Positions 8,109 to 15,195 of a DNA stretch of 20,946 nt are shown here, piece after piece. Each line of letters begins with the position of its first letter. Position 1 is the first letter of the stretch. The DNA is taken from positions 1-20,946 of the forward strand of contig JANYAL010000057.1 in assembly GCA_025361325.1 (NCBI GenBank). The letters are read 5' to 3'. The notes beneath the pieces are model-generated. The model was not told the DNA's origin. It searched no databases and saw only the letters and a list, made by a program, of their open reading frames with translations. Position numbers and translations under genes: made by a program. Source of the stretch: Bacteroidota bacterium (lineage in GTDB: Bacteria > Bacteroidota > Bacteroidia > Chitinophagales > Chitinophagaceae).

Positions 8109-9860
8109 CTACCTGGTAAAATGATAAACTCTTTCGGTACTGTTACCCGCCAGGTCTTCCACATGAATGATCAACTCATGCTGCCCAGGCATACACATCT
8201 CATCAAAATGATAACTGAACACCTTCCCTTTATCATTGCTGAAAAGCAGCCATTTGCCATCCAGTGTTGCATTGAAATTCCGCAGCTCTTTTGAATTATC
8301 GGTTATAACAAATGCAAGCCTGTTTAGTTTTGACACATTCATGTTTTCAATGAATCCCTGTGGACTTATTACAGGTGCTACGGTATCTACCTGTAACCGG
8401 AAATCGCCAAAATCACGAAAACTGGCCATGTACCAATCCTCGTTTGAAAGCTTTACCGGGATCGCCTTCGCATAATCGAATTTGGCGTTCCAGGAACGCT
8501 CGATCACCAGCTTTTCTTTCAATAAAGCTGGTATCGCTGCTTTGATCTTCAGCGTAAAATTCTCCTGCAAGGGAACGCTGTTGTTGTGCAGCCTGTAAAT
8601 AGGATAGCCCGCATTTGGAATGATCTCTTGGTAACGGAAACGGAAGGAATCATACAGGCATTTCTCAGGAAGATAAAAACTGATATGCCCGTTCTCAAAG
8701 ATATTCACCTGCCCGGGGTAGAATTCTTTATTCTGATCAGATGTTATGCTCCCCGGGTTTGGAATTTTTAATCCGGAACTATTTCTTTTAATATTGAACA
8801 GGAGCTTAGACATATTGCCATTCGCATCCATAATTTCTACCCTGATCTTATGGATACTGTCTTTTGTTAGGCTAATCACACCGTCACCCTGAAAGGGATG
8901 ATAGATCCCGTATGTATAACCTGGCAACCGGGAGAGGTGCTCAATGAACGGGCCGCCATTGATACGCAACTTATAATCAATATGTGCGTTCAGATACCTC
9001 GTCTCATCATAACTGATGCTGTCCATCTGGAACCCAACTACCGCCACATCATCATTGTACAGGACCGCCTGGAATATGCCATTGCGGTTGGCGGATCCGT
9101 TATTCCGGTCGAATGCACTTATCCCAAAACTTATTTTATCAGTACCTGCCGTTAATAGCGATGGGAAGGTCACATACGAACCATTCACTTTTATTAATGA
9201 ATATACCTGGGGAGTCTGCTCATACGTGCTGATCGTACGGTCATAAACCGCGAGCCGGTACAGGTCGGGTGCAATATTATCCGGAATGGGAAGGCCAAAC
9301 AACAATGGATTCAACACTTTTTCTGACCTTGTATCCCTGATCTCAAAGTGAAGATGTGGCCCTTCCGATCCACCTGTACTGCCGCTAAAGGCAATGAACT
9401 GCCCCTTCGTAACTGGGAACATGCCGGGGGGTATGTCTAAAAAGACCTTCCAGCTTTTAAGCTGGTACTGCCGGTCTCTCACATATTTTTCAAGTTGCGG
9501 GAAAAAATCATTCAAATGCGCATACAGTGTCGTAAGCCCGTTCGGGTGATTGATATAAATACACCTCCCAAAACCAAAGGGTTCGATCTTTATCCTGGCA
9601 ATATAACCAGCTGCAGCTGCCTGTACAGGCTGGTTCTGTTTCTGGTCGGTCCTGCAGTCCAGCCCCATATGGTAGTGATTGGGCCTCAGTTCCCCGAAAT
9701 TAGCAACCAGTTCTGGCTTTAAGAGCAAGGGCCATTGAAAATAATTCCTGGGATAAGCGGGAACCTTCATTACCTGGGCAGAGCTGAAAAAATTAATAGC
9801 CAGTAAGCAGGCAGTTGCCAGCCCGAAATTATTATTGCGAATCAAATAGTGCCTGATCAT
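8109..9860 (-). CDS. Secreted M23-family peptidase with long beta-rich C-terminus
   Basis: The 583-residue product starts with a signal peptide (hydrophobic 13-27, probable cleavage in SSA|Q). The M23 lysostaphin-like domain occupies roughly residues 45-190 and has the zinc ligands in HMGLD (H64, D68) and GPHLHFE (H169, H171), plus YAHL with H115. M23 enzymes cut peptidoglycan cross-bridges or act as LytM-type activators; here the metal residues are intact, so activity is plausible. The remaining 390 residues are rich in beta-strand-like sequence (GSYVTFPSLLTAGTDKISFG, FRDFGDFRLQVDTVAPVISP, HELIIHVEDLAGNSTERVYH) and may form Ig-like modules that bind cell wall or envelope. It is divergent from carB, with 112 bp between the starts. 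Confidence 0.88.
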   Translation of the reverse strand: MIRHYLIRNNNFGLATACLLAINFFSSAQVMKVPAYPRNYFQWPLLLKPELVANFGELRPNHYHMGLDCRTDQKQNQPVQAAAAGYIARIKIEPFGFGRCIYINHPNGLTTLYAHLNDFFPQLEKYVRDRQYQLKSWKVFLDIPPGMFPVTKGQFIAFSGSTGGSEGPHLHFEIRDTRSEKVLNPLLFGLPIPDNIAPDLYRLAVYDRTISTYEQTPQVYSLIKVNGSYVTFPSLLTAGTDKISFGISAFDRNNGSANRNGIFQAVLYNDDVAVVGFQMDSISYDETRYLNAHIDYKLRINGGPFIEHLSRLPGYTYGIYHPFQGDGVISLTKDSIHKIRVEIMDANGNMSKLLFNIKRNSSGLKIPNPGSITSDQNKEFYPGQVNIFENGHISFYLPEKCLYDSFRFRYQEIIPNAGYPIYRLHNNSVPLQENFTLKIKAAIPALLKEKLVIERSWNAKFDYAKAIPVKLSNEDWYMASFRDFGDFRLQVDTVAPVISPQGFIENMNVSKLNRLAFVITDNSKELRNFNATLDGKWLLFSNDKGKVFSYHFDEMCMPGQHELIIHVEDLAGNSTERVYHFTR

Positions 9861-9868
9861 TTATTCAG

Positions 9869-9876
9869 CAAATCTA
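9869..9876 (-). promoter_or_regulatory. Possible -7 box for the M23 peptidase gene
   Basis: The minus strand reads TAGATTTG, an exact TAnnTTTG match. It ends 8 bp before the ATG at 9860, so the transcript would be nearly leaderless. The -33 position is only T-rich (TTTTTC), so this is tentative. Confidence 0.35.
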
Positions 9877-9918
9877 ACAGGCAATCGATTAACGGAAAAA
9901 TGTATATCGCAAAGCAAC

Positions 9919-9949
9919 TTTTTATTTAGCCTAAATACATTTACTTTTG
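9919..9949 (+). promoter_or_regulatory. Promoter for carB
   Basis: TACTTTTG at 9942-9949 is an exact Bacteroidota -7 box (TAnnTTTG), with a T-rich -33 region (TTTTTA near 9919). A start around 9955 would give a 5' leader of about 17 nt before the carB ATG at 9973. Confidence 0.55.
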
Positions 9950-9972
9950 CACGCCATTCTACCGCAATATTT

Positions 9973-12831
9973 ATGCCCAAAGACAATTCCATCCAGTCAG
10001 TTCTGATCATCGGCTCCGGTCCCATTATCATAGGGCAGGCCTGTGAATTTGATTACAGCGGTACGCAGGCTGCCAGAAGTTTGCGGGAGGAAAATGTGAA
10101 AGTGATCCTGATCAACAGCAATCCAGCCACAATCATGACTGACCCGATGATGGCTGACAGGGTCTACCTGCTGCCCTTGACTGTAGAAAGCATTGAACAG
10201 ATACTGGAAGAGAACCAGGTTGATGCGGTATTGCCTACCATGGGTGGACAGACCGCACTCAACCTATGTAAAGAGGCCGATGAACTGGGGATATGGGAAA
10301 AATACAATGTGCGCCTGATCGGTGTTGATATAAAAGCAATTGAAAAAGCGGAGGACCGTGAAAAGTTCAGGAACTGGATGATTGAAATGGGAATCCCGGT
10401 GGCACCTGCAAAAACAGCCAACAGTTTCCTGGAAGGAAAGGAATTTGCGCAGCATATCGGTTTCCCGCTGGTGATCCGCCCTTCATTTACACTCGGAGGT
10501 ACAGGGGGCAGCATCGTATTTGCCAAAGACGAACTGGATGAGGCACTCAACACCGGTTTGATCGCAAGCCCTATTCATGAAGTACTGGTGGAGAAGGCAG
10601 TACTTGGTTGGAAGGAATTTGAACTTGAACTGTTGCGCGACAATAATGATAATGTGGTCATCATCTGCGGGGTGGAGAACTTTGATCCTATGGGTGTACA
10701 CACCGGAGATTCCATAACGGTTGCCCCGGTGATGACATTAAGTGATACAGCGTACCAGCTCATGCGTAATACCGCCGTCGATATGATGCGCAACCTGGGT
10801 AATTTTGCAGGAGGCTGTAATGTTCAATTCGCAATGGATCCCCAGACCGAAGCCATCATTGTAGTAGAGATCAACCCCAGGGTCAGCCGCTCCTCGGCGC
10901 TTGCCAGCAAGGCAACAGGCTATCCGATAGCAAAGATCGCTGCAAAGCTGGCCATCGGGTATAACCTGGATGAGTTGAAGAACCAGATCACCGGATCTAC
11001 CTCTGCCTATTTTGAACCGGCACTGGACTATGTAATTGTGAAAATACCTCGCTGGAACTTTGATAAATTCAAAGGGGCAAAAGACACCCTCGGATTCCAG
11101 ATGAAGAGCGTAGGAGAAGTGATGGGCATCGGCAGAAGCTTTGCCGAAGCAGTACAGAAAGCCTGCCAGAGCCTGGAAAATGAAGCGGTCGGACTGGGGT
11201 ATTACGGCAAAAGCCTCATGCATGCGGATGAACTGATCGAGTATATCAAGATTCCTAAGTGGGACAGGATCTTCCGTATTAAAGATGCCCTTATGGCCGG
11301 GGCCAGTATCAAACGGATCTGCGAGAGCACCAAGATCGACCGCTGGTTCATTTACCAGATCCAGAAGATCTGCGATTGCGAGAAGGAGATCGCCAAATAT
11401 GACCTTAAGACCTTACCGGATCAATTGTTGCGGGATGCCAAGTTTCTCGGTTTCAGCGATGAACAGATCGTCCGCATCATGAAAGAGGAAGATGCGGAAC
11501 TTATCTATGAGCGGCGCAAAGCAATGGGACTGACCAGAATTTACAAGATGGTGGATACCTGCAGCGCGGAATTCGAAGCAAAGACACCGTATTTCTATTC
11601 CACCTTTGAATCCAGGCCACTCCAAACCTCCCCCGGCTGGGGTGGACCGGAACATGCAAATGAATCGAAAGTTTCAGATAAAAAGAAGATTATTGTACTT
11701 GGCAGCGGTCCTAACCGGATCGGGCAGGGCATAGAGTTCGATTACTGCTGCGTGCATGGCCTGCTTGCCGTAAAGGAGGCCGGGTATGAGGCCATCATGG
11801 TGAACTGCAATCCCGAGACCGTATCCACTGATTTTGACATTGCTGATAAACTGTACTTCGAACCTGTATTCTGGGAACACCTCTGGGAGATCATAGAATA
11901 CGAGAAACCTTATGGTGTAATTGTGCAACTGGGTGGACAAACAGCCCTGAAACTGGCCAAGCGCCTGCATGAAAAGGGGATAAGCATTATCGGCACTTCC
12001 TTCGACAGTATGGATATAGCAGAAGACCGCGGCCGGTTCAGCGATATGCTGAAGGAACTGGAAATACCATACCCAAGATACGGTACGGCCTACAATACCG
12101 ATGAGGCCATAGAAGTAGCCAGGCAGGTAGGCTACCCTGTTTTGATCAGGCCAAGCTATGTGCTGGGCGGCCAACGCATGCGTATAGTACTCAACGATGA
12201 GGAATTGGAAAAAGGAGTGCTCAGTCTCATAAAACACCTCCCGGGAAACAAGATCCTGATTGATAATTTCCTCGACCGCTGCCAGGAAGCCGAAATCGAT
12301 GCCATATTCGACGGAGAAGATTTTCATGTGATGGGCGTAATGGAACATATAGAACCAGCCGGCATTCACAGCGGCGACAGTAATGCGGTACTGCCCCAAT
12401 TCAATTTATCTCCCCTGATTGTGCATACCATGGAAGAATATGCAGAAAAAATCGCGAGAACATTGAACATTAAAGGCCTCATCAATATACAATTTGCTAT
12501 CAAGGACGGTAATGTTTTTGTCATAGAGGCCAATCCCAGGGCAAGCCGTACCACCCCCTTCATTGCCAAAGCCTACCAGATACCCTACCTGAACATCGCA
12601 ACCAAGGTCATGATCGGATGCAATATGCTGAAGGATTTCACCTTTGATAAGAAGATGCAGGGCTTTGCTATCAAAGAACCTGTATTCTCCTTCAATAAAT
12701 TCCCCGGCGTGAACAAAGAACTGGGCCCCGAGATGAAGAGCACCGGGGAAGCCATACGCTTCATCAGGGACCTACGGGATCCGTACTTTAGACAGCTTTA
12801 CAAAGAGCGGAGTATGCACCTGAGCAAATAA
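9973..12831 (+). CDS. carB: Carbamoyl-phosphate synthase large subunit, short form without allosteric domain
   Basis: A 952-residue synthetase that makes carbamoyl phosphate from bicarbonate, ammonia from the CarA glutaminase, and two ATP, for pyrimidines and arginine. Two homologous ATP-grasp halves are visible. The first opens with VLIIGSGPIIIGQACEFDYS near residue 11 and carries GGQTALNL and EINPRVSRSSALASKATGYP. The second opens with KKIIVLGSGPNRIGQGIEFD near residue 570 and carries PSYVLGGQRM and EANPRASRTTPF. The protein stops shortly after GPEMKSTGEAIRFI, where the E. coli enzyme continues with the ~130-residue MGS-like UMP/ornithine-sensing domain. That domain is absent, which I recall for several Bacteroidota CarBs of about 950 residues. 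Extra residues at 547-562 are discussed separately. No carA is in the window. Confidence 0.96.
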   Translation: MPKDNSIQSVLIIGSGPIIIGQACEFDYSGTQAARSLREENVKVILINSNPATIMTDPMMADRVYLLPLTVESIEQILEENQVDAVLPTMGGQTALNLCKEADELGIWEKYNVRLIGVDIKAIEKAEDREKFRNWMIEMGIPVAPAKTANSFLEGKEFAQHIGFPLVIRPSFTLGGTGGSIVFAKDELDEALNTGLIASPIHEVLVEKAVLGWKEFELELLRDNNDNVVIICGVENFDPMGVHTGDSITVAPVMTLSDTAYQLMRNTAVDMMRNLGNFAGGCNVQFAMDPQTEAIIVVEINPRVSRSSALASKATGYPIAKIAAKLAIGYNLDELKNQITGSTSAYFEPALDYVIVKIPRWNFDKFKGAKDTLGFQMKSVGEVMGIGRSFAEAVQKACQSLENEAVGLGYYGKSLMHADELIEYIKIPKWDRIFRIKDALMAGASIKRICESTKIDRWFIYQIQKICDCEKEIAKYDLKTLPDQLLRDAKFLGFSDEQIVRIMKEEDAELIYERRKAMGLTRIYKMVDTCSAEFEAKTPYFYSTFESRPLQTSPGWGGPEHANESKVSDKKKIIVLGSGPNRIGQGIEFDYCCVHGLLAVKEAGYEAIMVNCNPETVSTDFDIADKLYFEPVFWEHLWEIIEYEKPYGVIVQLGGQTALKLAKRLHEKGISIIGTSFDSMDIAEDRGRFSDMLKELEIPYPRYGTAYNTDEAIEVARQVGYPVLIRPSYVLGGQRMRIVLNDEELEKGVLSLIKHLPGNKILIDNFLDRCQEAEIDAIFDGEDFHVMGVMEHIEPAGIHSGDSNAVLPQFNLSPLIVHTMEEYAEKIARTLNIKGLINIQFAIKDGNVFVIEANPRASRTTPFIAKAYQIPYLNIATKVMIGCNMLKDFTFDKKMQGFAIKEPVFSFNKFPGVNKELGPEMKSTGEAIRFIRDLRDPYFRQLYKERSMHLSK
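11611..11658 (+). repeat. Candidate in-frame repeat-derived insertion in carB (16 codons)
   Basis: Between the end of the oligomerisation domain (YFYSTFE) and the start of the second synthetase half (NESKVSDKKKIIVLG), residues 547-562 read SRPLQTSPGWGGPEHA. The E. coli enzyme has about 13 fewer residues between the same landmarks. The DNA of the extra part has C and G runs that can fold back: CCTCCCC (11627-11633) against GGGGTGG (11639-11645), one mismatch, loop of 5. This resembles a short palindromic element retained as coding sequence. Confidence 0.5.
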
Positions 12832-12873
12832 TTTTCCACTTGGTGTTTACAATATGATTTTTTACTTTGGGAC

Positions 12874-14982
12874 ATGTCCCGTCCCTATCGTATGCCTGCC
12901 TGGAAAACGGCACCCTTTATCCGCTTGCTCATTCCCTTCATAGCAGGCATCCTGCTGCAATGGTATCTCCCGATACCGTACCACATGATCATTACGGCCA
13001 TGACCTGTTTTTCCCTTGCCTCCCTTCTGTTTATTTTCTTCCCGCTTGCCTTGCGATTCAGGTGGCGTGCTTTGCAGGGATGGTTGCTCCATCTGTTGTT
13101 GGTAAGCCTGGGATCATTCGTTACCTGGCAAAATGATATACGCCATGACCCAGGCTGGTTTGGCAATTCCTTACGGGCGGGTGATTACATGGTCGTACGG
13201 GTTGATGAACCATTAACAGAAAAGACGAAAACGTTTAAAACTACGGGTATTGTGGAATCACTGGTCCGTCATGATTCAGTTATACCCTGCATGGGAAAGG
13301 TACTCTTGTATCTTTCCAGGGATTCAGAATCGGCAGCATTGCATTATGGCGACCGGCTGCTCGTCAATGCCCGTATTCAGTCCATCCGAAACAGCGGTAA
13401 TCCCGGGGCATTTGACTATGAGCAGTATGCAGCCTTTCAACAGGTATTTCACCAGGTCTTTCTGAAAGGCGGCGACTGGTTGCTGCTGCCCGGCAGGAAT
13501 GCAAACCCGTTCAGGCAATTCGTGTATACCGCCAGAACCACTGTACTTGCTTCTTTACGCAAGACCATGCCTCCCGAAAAGGACGAACTGGGATTAGCGG
13601 AAGCCCTGCTCATCGGCTACACCAATGACCTCGACAAGGACCTGGTACAGGCTTATACCAATACCGGCGTAGTGCATATCATAGCCATATCGGGCATGCA
13701 CCTTGCACTGATCTATATGATGCTGGTCTGGCTATTTGACCGCATCCCCGGGCTCAGGCAGATAAAGCTGTTGCAACTCATATTGATCCTGGGCTGCCTC
13801 TGGCTGTTCAGCTTTATGACCGGCGGCGGGGCTTCTATATTGCGTGCAGCCGTTATGTTTAGTTTCATATCCACCGGTAAATACCTGTCGCGGCGATCCT
13901 CCATCTACAATTCCCTGGCTTCTTCTGCCTTTGTTCTCCTGTTGTATAATCCTTACTTCCTGTGGGATGTGGGTTTTCAGCTTTCCTACCTGGCCATTGT
14001 GGGTATCATCCTTTTTCAAAGGCCCTTCTATGCCCTGTTGCAAGTGAAGAACAGGCTCCTGGATGAACTATGGAAACTGGCCTCCGTTTCCCTGGCCGCA
14101 CAGGTGCTGACCCTTCCAATCTGTATCTATTATTTTCACCAGGTGCCTGTACTGTTCCTGCTGGCCAATATCATAGCTGTGCCGGTATCGGGTATCATCC
14201 TGTATGCCGAGATCATATTGCTGATACTGTCGCCGGTACCTGTACTGGGCCATTATGCGGGCAAGATCACTTCCCGGATGCTGGATATCATGAACGGGGC
14301 TATCCGCTGGATCGATCAGTTCACTTTTTCGGTGTGGGACAGGATACCGGCATCCCTGCTTTCTACGGTCCTGTTGTACGCTATTATCATAACCCTTACT
14401 GCCTGGCTCTTCAAAAAAGAAAGGAAATGGTTCCACTTTGCGTTATCGCTGATCCTGGTATTCGTACTAAATAATACCATTTTCCAATGGAAGGTCGCGC
14501 AACAGCAAAAGCTCATCGTATATAATATTCCCCGGATGCAGGCGATTGATATTGTTAATGGCAATGCTTTTCAATTTGCAGGAGACCCCCGGTTGAGCGG
14601 AGAAGTACAGTTATCGCATTTTCATCTGTATCCCTCCCGGGTGGCATTGGGAATCCATGAAACAACAGAACCACTATCCGGGCTTTTTCAGCAGGGTATC
14701 TTTTACCGTTTTTGTAACAGGAATATGGCGTTCATTAATAAACCCTTAGTGTTTGAACCCGTACAAAATAAGATCAACATTGATTATGTGGTGATCTCCC
14801 ATAACCCTTCTGTTTCAATAAAAGAATTAGCTGAAGTATTCCATTGCCGGCAATATATATTCGATGCTTCTAATAGTTTGTGGAAAATTGCCAAATGGCA
14901 GGCCGATTGTTCCGCGTTACATTTGCAGGGTTATTCAGTTCCGGAACAAGGCGGATTGGTATTTGACCTGGATGAACAATAA
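12874..14982 (+). CDS. comEC: ComEC/Rec2-family membrane protein with degenerate C-terminal domain
   Basis: A 702-residue polytopic membrane protein. N-terminal helices (about 13-90) precede a DUF4131-like extracytoplasmic region. The competence domain follows, with the diagnostic LIGYTNDLDKDLVQAYTNTG and VVHIIAISGMHLALIYMML (about 246-284), GGGASILRAAVMFSF and WDVGFQLSYLAIVGI. ComEC forms the inner-membrane channel for single-stranded DNA uptake in transformation. The C-terminal part after the last helix (about 545-702) resembles the usual beta-lactamase-like domain in outline (IDYVVISHNPSVSIKELAE) but lacks the HxHxDH metal motif, so nuclease activity is unlikely. The start is either 12874 (MSRPYR...) or the ATG at 12892 (MPAWKTAPF). 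The gene lies 42 bp after carB. Competence of the organism is not shown. Confidence 0.88.
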   Translation: MSRPYRMPAWKTAPFIRLLIPFIAGILLQWYLPIPYHMIITAMTCFSLASLLFIFFPLALRFRWRALQGWLLHLLLVSLGSFVTWQNDIRHDPGWFGNSLRAGDYMVVRVDEPLTEKTKTFKTTGIVESLVRHDSVIPCMGKVLLYLSRDSESAALHYGDRLLVNARIQSIRNSGNPGAFDYEQYAAFQQVFHQVFLKGGDWLLLPGRNANPFRQFVYTARTTVLASLRKTMPPEKDELGLAEALLIGYTNDLDKDLVQAYTNTGVVHIIAISGMHLALIYMMLVWLFDRIPGLRQIKLLQLILILGCLWLFSFMTGGGASILRAAVMFSFISTGKYLSRRSSIYNSLASSAFVLLLYNPYFLWDVGFQLSYLAIVGIILFQRPFYALLQVKNRLLDELWKLASVSLAAQVLTLPICIYYFHQVPVLFLLANIIAVPVSGIILYAEIILLILSPVPVLGHYAGKITSRMLDIMNGAIRWIDQFTFSVWDRIPASLLSTVLLYAIIITLTAWLFKKERKWFHFALSLILVFVLNNTIFQWKVAQQQKLIVYNIPRMQAIDIVNGNAFQFAGDPRLSGEVQLSHFHLYPSRVALGIHETTEPLSGLFQQGIFYRFCNRNMAFINKPLVFEPVQNKINIDYVVISHNPSVSIKELAEVFHCRQYIFDASNSLWKIAKWQADCSALHLQGYSVPEQGGLVFDLDEQ

Positions 14983-14995
14983 TTGGTTCATTTAA

Positions 14996-15121
14996 TCAGA
15001 ATCGCAATTCATGCTGCGATAGAAATAATAACCTGTTTATGTATTGCACGATTCTGGCAATAGTTAGCTCCGGAAGTATTTATAAAGTATTACAATGAAT
15101 ATGAAATATTTTGTAAGATGA
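14996..15121 (+). promoter_or_regulatory. Structured leader upstream of purH with competing hairpins
   Basis: Within the 194-bp gap between comEC and purH there are several potential stems. ATCGCA (15001-15006) pairs TGCGAT (15015-15020). TATTGC (15042-15047) pairs GCAATA (15057-15062). The 9-nt loop of that second hairpin contains CGATTCTG (15049-15056), an exact complement of CAGAATCG (14997-15004), which overlaps the first stem, so the structures are mutually exclusive or could form a pseudoknot. A third, AT-rich stem pairs 15090-15102 with 15106-15116 (11 bp, 2-nt bulge, 3-nt loop). No known riboswitch class is recognised and no terminator U-tract follows. Confidence 0.4.
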
Positions 15122-15153
15122 TCACGAAACCAGTTACATCAACAGGTTCAACA

Positions 15154-15195
15154 TCCTGAACCCTCAACCCTGCACCATGAACCCTGAACCTATAA
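15154..15195 (+). repeat. Degenerate heptanucleotide tandem repeat across the purH start codon
   Basis: Six consecutive 7-nt units read TCCTGAA, CCCTCAA, CCCTGCA, CCATGAA, CCCTGAA, CCTATAA (consensus CCCTGAA). The purH ATG at 15177 lies inside the fourth unit, so the repeat supplies both the ribosome approach and the first codons (MNPEPI). GGTTCA at 15145-15150 can also pair with TGAACC at 15157-15162. Confidence 0.6.

Noticed and set aside
11674..12399. Long open frame (241 codons) on the minus strand inside carB
   Set aside because: It is fully antisense to conserved CarB sequence; composition reflects carB codon use rather than an independent gene.
12862..12869. TTACTTTG as a promoter for comEC
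   Set aside because: It misses the conserved A of TAnnTTTG and would put the start of transcription at or after the 12874 ATG. It would only work if the start is at 12892, and read-through from carB is as likely.
15154..15195. Heptamer repeats considered as a CRISPR-like array
   Set aside because: Units are 7 bp, contiguous and without spacers; this is a simple tandem repeat.
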